Assembly: GCA_015698045.1 (NCBI GenBank)
Contig: BLAL01000019.1
Span: 436,501 to 500,500 of the forward strand
Direction of reading: 5' to 3'
Source of the DNA: Rhizophagus clarus
Lineage: Eukaryota; Glomeromycota; Glomeromycetes; Glomerales; Glomeraceae
Length of the DNA: 64,000 bases
Under the pieces are notes generated by a model, which worked only from the letters and a program-made list of their open reading frames with translations, was not told the origin of the DNA and did no database searches. A program made the translations under genes and the position numbers. Below are positions 1 through 13,508 of this stretch, one piece after another; positions within the stretch are counted from its first letter, which is position 1; every line of letters begins with the position of its first letter.

Positions 1-3000
1 GATATATTTTCCACTTACGAAACTAGGTAAATCCGTTAAATGAAAAGCGCAATTAAATCCTATACCAAATCTACCAATTTTTGTATCATCATTAGATTTT
101 CCTCCAACTCCAAGTTTAATTAAAGATTGAAAATCTTTTACAGTAAATTCAGCATCATTGTAAATCCATATCGCAGGACCTTGCCAATCTTCCATCTCAT
201 CTGATAATAAAGATTTTTGAGAGCTATTATGATGAAATGGTTTTCTTTCATCTATTATTATGGAAAAGCGTGTGGCTTTAGCATCATCTGCGTTCTATAT
301 TTGGAAAATCATTACGTTAATTCTTTAGGCGTAATCATTTAAAATTAACTTCATCAGTACTAGTACTTACTTGAAGAAATTCTTTAAATATGGAACTCAT
401 CGGATAATCCTAAATAAAAAAAACTCCATTTAATATATATAAATTAGGGTACAGTATATCGGTATATATGATGAAATGATCAAAATTACCTCGATAATAT
501 GATTGATTCTTGTAGTTAATAATTCATTTTGTTCATACACATCCCAATTAATATCTCCACCATTATAACTAATGCCTGTAATTGAAATCAATCATATAAT
601 ATTATTATTATTTACGTAGAAAATAAAATATTTATATAAGGAAATGAATAATTACCATATATTTTTCCGGCTAATGTTTGTAATTCCAATTCTTTGGCGA
701 TATCCAAAGTTACGAGACGATGAGCTAGTTTATAATTTTTTTTCTCCTCATCATCAAGTCTATCTTCCATATCATCAAATTGAATTTCTTGTAAATCAAC
801 AAGAGTATTTTCAGTACTCGGTATTAATAATCCATCTAAAACTTCTTTATTATTTCCTTCCCTCTTATTTTCCTTTTGTATTTTTGCTATCTGTTCAAGA
901 ATTTTAATAATATTGGTGATTTCAATCGCGGAAAAGATTTTATCTTTATCAAATTTAATCATATTGTTAATAATTAAAATCAAATCCTTAATACCAATCT
1001 CATCTCGAACTCCCATATATTTAAATAAAGGTTTCATTTTACTATATTCAATTGGTAATTCAACAATTATAGAATTATTATTATGAAATTTACTTGAAAG
1101 GTTAAAAACAACTTTTTCAGCTGGATAAAATTTTTCCCCACATAAAATCCATGAATTATTTTTTAAATGTTTTTTTATAATTTCAAATTCTCTATTAGAT
1201 ATATTATTATTTGAACGTGATTCAAAAATTTCATTAATATATTTATATATAGCCATACAAATATCTTCCAAATTTTTTGGTAATTGTTGTTGTTTATTAA
1301 ATACTAATCTATAACAAAACATTAATTGTTCTATAACCTTTTCAACTTTAGGATGATTATCCCATTTTAAAAATTTCAAAAATTTCTTATTCTTAACTTT
1401 TGATTTAATTATTGGTGAAATTAAACAAATTAAATCTTTATCTTTTTGACTATAACAATTTTCAGGTTTTGAAAATGTAATCTTTTCGTTCGTATCATTC
1501 ATACGAACGGTTGGAATCCATTCTTTTTCTAAGATCGTTCTTAACAATAAATTATTATTATAATTATTATTATTATTATAATTATTACGAATAAATCTAT
1601 TATTATTTGTTGTATCATCAATATTAAATGTTTCCCAATTTTCATCAATATACTTAAAAAGTTTGAACGCTTTGTTATGAATTAAAACTTCTTGTTTAGC
1701 GTTAGAACCAGTATTTTGTCTTTGAGTTACAATGTTATTAATTCTAATAACAATATCATTTGATGATAATTTTGATTTGGTTCCCAATAATCTTAAAATT
1801 GGAAGAAATTTACTTGATGAACTATATTTTCCAGCGGGAAAGACTTGTTCATTATCAAAAAAGAGATCAATTATAGATTTTTCTTCAGGATCAAATAATT
1901 CTGTAGGTTTAACTAATTTTGTACCATGAGGAATTTGTTGATTTTGTAACATCCTGATTGAACTAGCGGGTACAAAAGAAATATTTCCAAGTATATCCTT
2001 AAAGCTTTCATCAAGTAAAGTTGGTAATCTATCAAAAAGTTTGTCAATAACTTTATCTAAATTATTAAAATCTTGTGATCCAATATAAGGTAAAACGAAA
2101 TTTTTCCAATAATTATAAGAATTTAATCTTGAAATTTTAATTATATCTTCTAATAAAAAATTTTGTGAATTCGTAGTATAAAGAAATCCTCCTTTATCAT
2201 TTGGATAAATAATTTTTCCATAAGGTTTTTCTTCATCATGTGGTTCTTCATCATGTGGTAAAAGATACCATTGTTTGTTTCCTGGTAATAAAGAAATTGA
2301 TTTATTATTATTATCAATTTCAATAAATATTGGAAGATGTTTTATTACTTCAATAAGATTTGTATCAATATTATGATTTCTATTATAAATTAATCTTAAA
2401 TAATTTGATAAATGTTCGACGAATGCTGATGCTTCGTGATTTTGTAAGGTTTGATCCAAATTCTTTGGATACGTAGGATCAATTAGGAAAGAATTTAGGA
2501 CTGATATGATATCATCAGGTTTAATAATATACGAAGTAATTCTAAAAGTGAGAAGAAAAAAAAATATATATATTTGTCACGTTAAAAAAAGAAGGGTAAA
2601 CGATCGATAAAAAAAAAATATATTAATCGATTAATAAAATAAAAAATCATGATAATCAATACTCACTTATACCATTTGGAAATTTCACTACCATCAAATT
2701 CATCATCAACGAAAACGGCACCGAATTTTTGAAAAATATTAATTAAAGATTTATTAATTGAAACATCTTTACTTGTTCGATTAGAAAAAATTTTTTGTGA
2801 AGTTTTTAATTTTCTTAAAGTAGAACGATTCGTTGGTATTAAATGAATTTCTTCAAATTTTGTTAAATCCCAATTCCTATATTTAAAATTTTCCCATAAT
2901 TTATAAATCCATTCATTACAATTTGATACTTGTATTTCATTATCATCCAATTTTTTTCCAATAAAACTTCCAATTAATGATTTAAATTTTCCTCCGTTTT

Positions 3001-5359
3001 CATTTAAACTTGAGTTTAATGAAAATTTTATCATATCTGCTACAACTGATTCATCCAAAATTTTAATATTTAAATTCCATCCTTTTTTTGCAATATCATA
3101 TAAACGTTTATATAATCTTAAATTAATAGATTTATCAACAAATTTTTCTAATTGGTTTTTGAAAATATTTTCTTCATCATATTCATGACTCATGGTTGAA
3201 CTTGTTGGTCCAATATGAACGTAAGAATTGTTTGATTTCGTTAATGTACCAAGCGTACCATTAGCTAGTGGAATCATTTTAAATCCCACTAATTTATCAA
3301 AATCTTCATCCTCTAATATATAATCAAATAATTGTAAAACATATCCTCTTGATATTTTATCTTCCCATCTATTACGATTACGACTTAAGTAATTACGAAC
3401 AATGGCTGGAGAATAAAATTTGATTGAATCTTTATGACCGGAGTTTTTTAAGATTCCGATGAAGTCAAAGGGAATTGTTATTATAGGAAATCCAATCTCT
3501 CCAACTATCTTTGATAAAGAGTCTCCAACAAACTCATCTTTTAAATAACCGTTAGATAGTGATAACCAATGAAATTTGGATTGTTGAAATGATGATGATT
3601 TATATGAACTAGCTGAAATTCCAACTACTTCACCAATAGGATTTGTTGCAGAAGGTCCTTGAAACACACGATCATTGATACTAAGGCAATTTATGACATT
3701 TTGTAAAAGATCCTTACAAAAAGTGTTTATGCTGCCAGTACCGGCTTTAACTATTGGCCAGAATTTATATAAATCTTTTGGTTGTATATTGGGGACCTTG
3801 AGAGGGAGTTCACAAAGAAATTTCGCCCAAGCTTTTGGTAGAACGTTCTCAAATAAATATCGATTCCACATGACTTTATGATGCGCTGATCCATCCTCCG
3901 CCTAAAAGGTGGATTAAGTTAATAATATGCCATGGAATCAGCGAAATTACACAATGTAACAACGTAAAGAAACATGATTAATTACCAAATCCTCTTTGTC
4001 CGCTGCCGACCATAAAGAACGTCGGTTAGTACTAACCTATTGAAAGAAAAGAGAAAAATAAATTAGAAATAGTTGAATTATAAAATAATAATTATTATTT
4101 CGGTTCTTACCGCGAAATATCCATGTACAGAGACGCTAAAAGGCATAGATATAGGAAGAGGTAAAAAGCAAAACAATCTTCCAACGTCATTTAAATTATC
4201 CAATGGAACAGCCAGACCAACATTGGGAACGAACTTGTAATTTCTAAGCTTTTCTTTAAAAAGAGCTTCAGCTTCCTTTAAATCATCAAGGTAATTCAAG
4301 ATTAGCCATGAACTATTATCCTCTTTAAGATCACCTCTTTGACGAGAGAATGATGCAACATAGGAAGCTTGCAATTGACTATTTTCCGAAAGTGATTTAG
4401 ATTTTAAAGAATTCATAATTGATACAACATTTTCAACTATCAGTCGTCGTTGTTTCCTGACTTGATTAGCATTCTCCAGTTGAATTGAATAAATTAATTG
4501 AGGTTCAGTTTCGCCTTCTTTTAATTCATAAAAAGATATACGTTCAATATATTTTAAAAATAATAAACAATTGATGCTTTCCTTTTCATAAAATTTTTGA
4601 AACATGGCCAAGATTTCATCAGGTTTATAAATTTTTTTTGAAATATCAGAATCTATAGAATCATCATCAGTACGAAGAGGATAACGAAAAATAGTGCCTT
4701 TAAATGGTTCATCACAACGGATTCTGAAAGGAGCGAATTGATTTGGATATTCTTCGGACAATTTATCCTCAACAAAATCAAATTTAACGCCACCATCAAA
4801 ATACCATTCATGAGGGTCAAGAATGACATATTTATCTCCAGTGATGAAAGAAGGAGAATCCGTAATATGATATATTGAATTAAAACCTACGCCCATTACT
4901 AAAATAAATAATTGTTAAAAAAAAAATAAATAAATAAATATATATATGTATATTGATTGTTGCTGCGTAAAATCAACAAGTAAAATAATTACCTCCAATC
5001 TTGTCATATTGATCACGTTTTTCACTATCAGCCAATTTTAATAAGGATTGAAAATCTCTTTCATCAAAAATAGTATTATTCTTTGCTAATAAAGCAGGAC
5101 CTTGATATCTATCAAGTTTTAAACTTGTTCTTTCATATTTATTTAAATCTGGTTCAAATAAATTATCTGATGAATAAGTATTATGATCCAAGATGAAAAT
5201 TTGTTCAGTACTTTTTGCATCATCAGAATTTTGTAAAATTTCACGAAGAACTTGAGAACCATCAGGATATTCTTCAAGAATTTTACGTAAACGGTGAGTA
5301 TAAGGTTCTCTTGGTTTAAATTCTTTTCCTTTTGCTTTCTTAGGAGTTTTATTGGTCAT
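1..5359 (-). CDS. Sacsin-like protein with two HSP90-type ATPase modules (5' part, partial)
   Basis: Eight exons keep one frame: 5359-4993, 4898-4111, 4036-3986, 3901-2667, 2541-656, 575-490, 409-371 and 294-1 (4746 nt, 1582 residues to the edge). The start at 5359 (MTNKTPKKAK) is preferred over an upstream Met because the longer reading is hydrophobic and then a poly-Lys run. Residues about 39-50 (REILQNSDDAKS) and 123-129 (MGVGFN) are the N-box and glycine box of a GHKL/HSP90-like ATPase; HGYFAVSTNRRSLW closes the module as in sacsin repeats. A second module starts near residue 1460 with FLQNADDAKA and GRFGIGFN. Sacsin (SACS) is a huge chaperone-like protein built from such repeats. Comparable proteins are, from memory, expanded in Rhizophagus. 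The 3' end lies outside the window. All splice sites are inferred from frame and GT/AG signals. Confidence 0.88.
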
Positions 5360-7681
5360 ATTTTTTTTTTTTTTTCTCACACTTTTATTAAAAAGTGAAA
5401 TAAAAAGGAGAAGTAAGGAGGGAATTTGAATTTGAAGAAAAGAACAAAATTCAATCAATTTATAGGGGAGGACAAATAAATATGGTCATAAGTCATGTAA
5501 TTGTATCCGAAAAAGGGAAGATACCGATCCTTATTGTGGACAAGCCTTATTTTCCAAAAGTAGTAATTATTAACCTTTTAAGGGTTAACGTGACTAGGCA
5601 CACGGTTTCCTAAAAGTTTAGCGTCACCAATCTAGATAAAATTGATAAGTTTGTTTCATAGTCATACAAATGAAAATCCGGAATTGAACAATACAAGTAA
5701 TTGCGATATTGCGGAGTTTTATAGTATAAAACAAACTATAATTATAGGAAGTGTCTCACAATCAGTTTGTGTGTGTCAATTGTGTCGCGCATGTGATACG
5801 TGAATCAGCTTGCACAATATAATAAATATTACATTTGTTAACACTTTTAAAGTTAAAACAAATTTTTCATTGCAAAAAAAAAAAAAAAAATTGTTTCATA
5901 AATAAAAAAATGTTATATGATAAACGTAGTCGTAATAATTTACAAAATAAAATATAACACTTGAAAAAGAGTTAACGCTGGCCTATTTTATTCAAAGTGC
6001 TTTCATTATAATTTGAAATATAAGACAAAAAACAAATTTTTTTTCTATTTGTTTTCATTTGTTGGTAATTATTTCTAAATTTTTAGGTTGCGCAGCAGTG
6101 TCAAAATATAATTATTTAAATATATAATGTAATATGGAAACCAGGAAAGTCTTCCATCATTACTATGGGTAAGTACTCTCTTTATTAACTTTCATTAAGC
6201 TCATTATAATGAACTTATTATTTAAATACACAATTAATATTTTTAACCTATCTTTATCGACGGAGGCCGTTTATTCGACATGATTCATTATATATCATTA
6301 AAGTCTCTAATCGAATCTTAATTTTATTTATGTAATAATGAAATCAATAAAGTGTCGCGGTGACTCATTACTACGAATTTTCCGTTGATTCAATATCAAT
6401 TGTCCCTTCTAACTTGATGGGTAACTTACAAATTTTATCAACTCATCCTTGCAATACATTTCTAATGATACTTAAATAATTTATCATCAACTATATCAAT
6501 TGCTCTCTGAAGGAGATAAAGATAGACATTATTATGTGTACAAAATGATATTTTGTCTTCTACAATATAATAAAATTTGAAAGTGAAAAACATATATAAT
6601 TTTTTATGTAGTCTTTATCACAAAAAGTGTAATGCTAGATTATTTCTGTTTCGTTGTGCAAGGTTTTTTCCAATCCCCGGATTGCCAGTAACACTATTTT
6701 TATTACATTCTTGAAATCCAGTAATCAAGATTCCTCTTCGATTGATAGTAGAGACACCTCCCATGTAGGTTATTTTACATAGATTTTTTTCAAGGTGAAG
6801 TAGCGAACTTTATTAATAAAATTCATTTAAAACAAAAAAAAACATGATTTAATCTTTATTAAGCGGATTTATTTATTATTTATTTATTATTACATTTTTT
6901 TTCATTTGTGTTATATATTACCATAACTAGATGGAAAATATTATGTTGATTATTGTTACAAAGCTGGAAAGTATGGTTTCTGCTATCATGTAGCTTTAAT
7001 AAATGAAATCTTAATAGGATTGATAGTTTTTCATGTACACACTGTTGTCATTTTTTTAAGTTATCCTAGAATATCTGTCTCTTGTTCTTTTTAATAACAA
7101 TTGAAAACATAAATATAATATAAAATAAAATCATAAAATGTAAAACATGTAAATTAAGCTTTATTATATCAGTACACTATGATTAAAATATTCCCTTCTA
7201 TCAAAATACTCCTAATTTAAGCCATCCGGGTATTTTGCAAATTCTGGGTAAATTTGTAAAGACTAATCAGTGCTATATGATATATAACATATTTGTTATT
7301 TTCAATTATTTTCTATTATCTCCAATTTTTCATTATATTCTAAAAGGTCATCATTTTCCCACAGATTTATTGCACATTTGTTTGATAACAGGTTATTATT
7401 TTGAAGGTTAATTTTATAAATAGAAATATTTCATGACTTATTTATTTTTTATTTTATAAAAAGTGTTAGTTGTACATAAAAAAAAACTAACAAATTCAAA
7501 AAAACACGAAAGGGTACTAGGGGAGGGGAAAATGTAACAAGTATTGCACTTCAAGAAAAAGAAAACTACAACTAAACTACATCTACGTAAAAATTAACAA
7601 GACTAATTTCAATAATCCCACTTTATCTATTGATTTTGTTGAGCCTAACTTCTATCTTCTTCTTTGAAGGCTGTTTCAATG
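5360..7681. other. Gene-poor AT-rich stretch upstream of the sacsin-like gene
   Basis: No coding sequence is recognised. Homopolymer runs such as the A run near 5873-5890 and short AT-rich words dominate. The first few hundred bases should hold the promoter of the sacsin-like gene, but no motif can be named. The right end is the ATG target-site duplication of the MITE at 7682. Confidence 0.5.
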
Positions 7682-8324
7682 CCCTATAAAAAATAAATGT
7701 CCGGAAAATGTTATCAAAAATGTCTGGAATAAATCTGATGTGTCCGGAAAATGTCCACTTTTTTGGTACAGTACATGTCTGACACACTTCTGATACTTAA
7801 AATTTTGACATGTCCTAACTTTGTCCAGAATTCGTCCAGTATTTGTTTGGTATAAAATTTTGGACAAATTCTGGACAGTTAAACCTGGACAAATTCTGGA
7901 CATAGTAAAAAAACCAGATAGACAAATTCCGGACATAAAAAAGTTCAGGACAAATTCTGGATACTATTTCCAAAAAAGGATAAATTAATTTTGTAAAAAA
8001 ATGCAAAAAGCACAAAACTGACATTCAAAACCTTTTCTGTCGTACTAATTAAAATTGCAGAGCAGGCAAAAATACTATATATCTATGATATAAAAATTTT
8101 GGGTTAAGGAATAATGATGATCATCTATCCATTGATCATCTTTTGTGGCAAATTTTACGAAAATACATTTTCGGACAATTTCTGGACAATTTCCTAATAT
8201 CCCGAAAATGCAGTGTTTTCGGAACAGTTTCCGGATACACAGTGTCCAGAATTTCTGGACAATATTTTAGATAATTTTTCTGGACATTTTCCGGACATTA
8301 TCTGGACACTTATTTTTTATAGGG
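7682..8324. mobile_element. MITE with CCCTATAAAAAATAA termini and internal CTGGACAA words
   Basis: The element starts CCCTATAAAAAATAA and ends with the inverse, TTATTTTTTATAGGG. ATG is directly repeated on both sides (7679-7681 and 8325-8327) as a 3-bp target duplication. Inside, the words TCTGGACAA, GTCCGGAAAATG and their reverse complements recur many times in both orientations, so much of the 643 bp can fold on itself. There is no transposase gene. Termini and target site match the 9.2-kb element at 36383-45624, so it is probably mobilised by that type of element. Confidence 0.8.
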
Positions 8325-9341
8325 ATGACTTGGCATCTTCATATCATTTGTATGTTTTGAAGTATCCTATCAACATATTACTATTGGTGCCCCGATTAAC
8401 AATTTTATAGGAATGTTTTAGCGTCCATCTGCCAGGAAACCATCATACAATCAGCATATTTTATACATTTTCTATTTTATAGTAAGCCATAATAGTTTCC
8501 TGCCTCTGACCTATTTATTTGCTTTTCTTGTTATTTTATACCATATGCACAATGCCAACTGTTCTATATTAATATGCTCATTTCAACCATAGTTATCTCA
8601 TAATATAAACACTTCAGAGCTCAAAATGATTTATAATTTTATTGAATTAATTACACTTATATCATTAAAAATAAGTCTGAATACCATTCTTTTTTAATAT
8701 AATCAATTTAATTCCAATTATTTTCTTAATATTTCTTTATTGCTTAATAAATATGGTATCAATTTATTCATATATAATTTCTTTTACTTATAACTCCTAG
8801 TTATAACGCTCCTATACTTTTACATCCCATTGTTGGATGTTATTAATGATAATGATGGTAAAGTAAATTTTATTTCTGATTTTCTATCTAATTTGCCTGT
8901 TCGTACGTGACAAATCATGTATGTGATCATTGGGATTATTACTGAATTCCATAAATAAATTTCTTCTTTACCATTAATCCTTTCTTTCTCATTGTGCTTA
9001 TTGTCATATTAAATATTAAAGTCTTTTACTTAATAAATGTTAATAGAATTAATACTAAAAATCTTACACCTATATTTCATCTGTCTATAGAAATAGACTT
9101 AAACAATATTTTGGACAATTTGAACCATTATTGTGATTAATTAAAGAAAAAATATATTGCAATGAACTGGACAGCTGAAATTAATAATGGTTGATAGTTG
9201 GATAAAGGAGTATTTGTAAGTCATTCTGTGTCCATAATAGATACAAGTATAGCATATGCTTACGGGAGAGATCCAATTTGTTTTTATTGAAGAGGAATAT
9301 TCCAGCCATAAATGACGAGGTTCAAATTAAGGTTAAGGTTA
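8325..9341. other. AT-rich intergenic stretch
   Basis: I see no gene, RNA or clear repeat here. Short reading frames are what is expected by chance at this base composition. Confidence 0.5.
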
Positions 9342-9732
9342 TTAAGACAGTGGAAGCAGTTCATTACTTGCTTTTTTCATAGGAATAATGGGCTGGGCCG
9401 GCGTTTTAGATGTAGAGTCTTCAACTCCTTCCATATTGTCTAATAAAATAAGAGCATGGGACGAAGATCTAGACCAAACTTTTTGAGCCGCTTGTTGAAA
9501 ACTAGCATTTTTCAGGTTATCAAGTTCAGCTATTAATTGATTATTATTTGCATAAGTCAATCATTCAATGGCGCCAACAGATTCTTTCCATTGGAAAACA
9601 CATAGTTTTGAGTTGCAGTCCTCTTATGAAGAGTCTTAAACACATAGTCCAGTAGCTCTGATTCTGATCTGAAAGTCTGAGGGGAGGGGGAGAGTTAGAT
9701 GGGCCTCTGATGTTTTGCTCTTGTCCAGACAT
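9342..9732 (-). pseudogene. Short coding relic of unknown family, possibly element-derived
   Basis: The minus strand carries a less AT-biased stretch that begins MSGQEQNIRGPSNSPPP (about 9732) and ends with an open stretch of 72 codons (9560-9342) rich in Gln, Asn and Ser. Composition differs from the flanks, which suggests real former coding sequence. I do not recognise the family; a retroelement structural gene is one possibility. It is broken and treated as a fossil. Confidence 0.25.
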
Positions 9733-12700
9733 AATGATATAGTTTTTTATTAAGTTAGGGTTAATTTAGGTTTAGAGGGTTTGGTTACAATAATTTAATT
9801 ATATTGCTGTAAAGTATAACTGTAAGTTTGATTAACGACGTTGTTATTCAACTTTTGTGAAAAATCTAACATCATTTTGTCGGCAAATGTCCAACCTTTA
9901 TATTTACTTCAAATCCCATTAAAACTCATTTTTTTACCATTAATTTATATGGGAATTTTGTTGTCATTGCCTCTTTTGTTACTATGTCTAGCACTTTTAC
10001 CTTATTATTCATTATAATATCATTAGCGTCCATTACATATTCCCATTGTTTTCATTCTCTATTTTACTTAATAATGGATTGAAAAACATTCTCCATAACA
10101 AAGATGACCATGTTTCGCCTTGGTCTAACTCATCATCTACCTTATAAACTCACTAGTATTATCATCTACTATATATTCCATTTTCAAAAATTTGTTTAAC
10201 TATAATTTTTTTGGTAATTTAATTTATTTTAGTGTTATTAATTCCATCATTTGACTAATTATTTAATTATCAAGTCACATGCTTTGGAGATATCCGAACG
10301 CTTGGTTTTTTTTGATTTCGAACTGCTATAATAAGCATCCGGTATGTACACTTTTTATTATTCATTTCGCATCTTTTAGTATACTATGAATTATTTTATT
10401 GGTTCAAAGCAACTTTTACCTTTTAATATAAATTGGTTATATTTAAATAGTTTATAGAGGGATTCTACTTCTTCGAAAGTAATGGTGCTTGTTCTATTTC
10501 CAAAAAGTAAACTATAATTCTTTTTAGCTAGCTGTAAATTTTTATCCACTTTTTAAAATTACTTTTTTAAAATACTAATAACAATGTTCCAATAAATATA
10601 GAGAATTTCATCTTAAAATTTCATCTTTAGAAAGATTTCTATTTCTTTTCTCAGTCAACCCCAAGATTTAAAATTATTGCAAAATATATCTGATAAATAT
10701 ACATCTAAATAAATCATAGTTATGCAGCAAATCTATTAAGCAGCTTGATTATAACGATTTTTCCTTTCTCCCTTTCCTTTCTATGCTGATGTTTATTCTA
10801 CTTTTTGTTAAACACTACACAATGATCAATTGCAAGGACATCAGCCGTATTTTGAAAATGATAAAAGTCTTATGTTTGGAGAGATGGATTTTCTTTTATT
10901 CATAAATATATGTACGCATGTGAATTTTTTCCTCAAATTTGTATGTTAAATAATAATATTTGATATTCTATAAAATTTCTGTAATATGCATTCAAAAAAT
11001 CCTTTTGGAAGACCAATTATTATTAAACCATAAGTAAGTAATACTTTCATTATTAATATTAAAATTAAAAAAAAAATTATATTTGTTTATAAAATATTTA
11101 TTGCTATAACCTATAACTTGAATAATTAATTCAAGTCCAGTCATTATTCTTTTAATCCATCTTTTGCATTGTAAGTAAACATCCAAATTTTGTACCACTC
11201 ATACGTTTTAATTTTTGGGAAAAATTATTTAGACCTATTAGATTGGGTTGGTTTATAATTTAAAGTTATAAAACAGATGGAGAAAAAAGTGAAAATAGCT
11301 AAACATCTCATATGAATAAGTAAGTAAATCTGTCTTCTTTTAACTACTGATCCATAACAATAAAGTGTAAATATTATGAATTATAAATGGTTTAAATGAT
11401 AACAAAATAAATAATAAGAAAAATGATTCATAATAATTACACTTTTTATGAATATTAGTAGTGGAATAAAGATAAAATATTCACAGAGATGCATATTATC
11501 TAGTTTTTGTTCAAGATGATTCCAAATGTTATGGATTAATAACATGGATAAATATTCATGATTTTTATAAATGGCTTCATATTGATTAACTGAATATTAG
11601 TATGTCTATAAAATTTCAAAAATGATAGAATTATGATCTAATTCTTATCCTCATCCCATATAACGAATAATGAACCACTATGAAGATATATTAGACCATC
11701 ATCTGTCTTTAATAATGGTATAGCTGCTTTATTAATAAAATCCTCTTCAAATATGTCCTAAATTCATCATAAGACCAGCAAATGAGAATTAAAAAGTAGG
11801 GTTCCTGAAGTATCATAAATAATTCCAGCTTTCTTTTTGTAAGACATGCCTGTTTAGAATAATTTTCAGCTGATTTGGGCCATAAAAAAATTAATAATCA
11901 CATTTTGACTAAATTAATATTAGCTGAAACTAACTACACCAGTCTCATAGCGATCATGCAGTAGTCATGTCTGGTTGGGTATTTTTTACCACTTAATATA
12001 ATTATAATCTGAGAATATATCTTGTCTAAAATGATGCAAATATTTGCTTTTGCAGCCTGTGATTTGTGAGTTTCTGTTGGCTTATGTTTGTAGCCATTTC
12101 TTAATAACACAAAATCTGGCACTTGTGTTTTTAATCATATAGTTAAAGTAGTCTAATTGCTAGGTATCTTTCTATCATGTGAATTAATTTAAGAAAAAAA
12201 ATTCTTTTTAATTGCTTTTCAGTTGATAAAAGGTTTTTCCTTTCTGTTTAAAAGAAAAACAATCAAAAACTTTTTTATAGCTATTAATAATATATATGGT
12301 GATAAAATCTTAATTTTTACTTATTACTACCTGACATGTTATTCTGTGATGTTCATGTCCCAAAGATTTAATAAAATATTTTATATTTTCCATTAAAAAT
12401 GTATGTAAAATCCATATTATAATAAATTATTAAATTAATAATTGGTTTAATTCAAAAATATTTCTGATAATTTCTAATGGTAGTAATGTTTTTAATTGTA
12501 ATTTAATTCTTGCTACAGCTTTAGTATTTGAATTTTTGTGGAACTGTTGGATTAACAACTATTAATTCTGATTTTTTTTCCATTAATTTCAATATCATAT
12601 ACATCAGGATCGCAATTAAATTTGAGAGATTTTGCAATATCTGGTATTGAAGGAACCCTACGTGACTTTTAGTATTATAACAAGGTTTTGTATCATCAAT

Positions 12701-13332
12701 AATGAATCAATAGCTTTAACTGTTGTTAATTTAATTGTAAATGGCCAAAAAAGTATAAATTGAGTTTAAAATAATTCCATATTATATCAACTCTAAGAAA
12801 TTTAAATTTTCATATCTATTTTACCAAATTTTTTTATTTGGTTTTCTCCAGATCTTTTTATATTATATTTAACTACTCAATAAAGAAGAATTTTCATAAA
12901 TTCTCTCTTTTTCTGGTGATAAAATATTTTGAAATAATATCTAATCATGGGATGAGAACTTAAAGCAATAGTTGGAGAATACAAGTATTGAATGTTGTTG
13001 AGTGAAGAAAATGTTTGATTCACTAGTATAGTTGTACTAGTTATTTTGAAAGAGTAATCAAAGGACTGATAACTTTTTCAGAATGAATAACAGTTAATAA
13101 AAATATTTCAAATTCTCTGCATACGTCTTCTAAATATAAATTTTTAATGGTAATTAATAACTATAATAGAGTAATACAGAGAAATATATATGTAAGATTA
13201 ATATATGTCAATATAATACAACAGGTAGTTCTTTGTTCCTTAAATCTACTTTTGTTATTTTTCACTTATTCATTATATAATTATATATTATATTTTTAGT
13301 ATGATTAATATATTTTAATACAAATTGTTAAT
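9733..13332. other. AT-rich stretch with weak coding relics on the minus strand
   Basis: Protein-like pieces appear on the minus strand around 11640-11760, 11934-12122 (62 codons starting MPDFVLLRNGYKHKPTETHK) and 12450-12960, separated by breaks. They may belong to one old gene or element, but I cannot name it. The part at 12697-12870 has a second copy near 52154-52290. Otherwise nothing is seen. Confidence 0.3.
12697..12870. repeat. Dispersed repeat, copy 1 (copy 2 near 52154)
   Basis: The run from ATCAATAATGAATCAATAGC to CTCCAGATCTTTTTATATT is found again at 52154-52290 in the same orientation with the same word order. Copy 2 lacks two short internal stretches. Identity is high over the shared parts, so the copies are related by transposition or duplication. 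Confidence 0.75.
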
Positions 13333-13508
13333 CTTAATTAGATATAATTAAGAGCTCTTAGTTAGCTTATTTTTTAATGCTCTTAATTGCTTATTGAAGA
13401 ATTTCCTCGAGACATAAAATCTTAATTAATCATAATTAAGAGCTCTTAGTTAACTTATTTTTTGATGCTCTTAATTGCTTATTGAAGAATTTCCTCGAGA
13501 CATAATTA
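13333..13508. repeat. 88-bp tandem duplication
   Basis: Two head-to-tail copies (13333-13420 and 13421-13508) begin CTTAATTA and end TTCCTCGAGACATAA. They differ at only a few positions. Each contains AATTAAGAGCTCTTA, nearly a perfect palindrome around a SacI-like GAGCTC. A further fragment (AATCATAATTAAGAGC) lies near 16098-16115. Confidence 0.85.
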
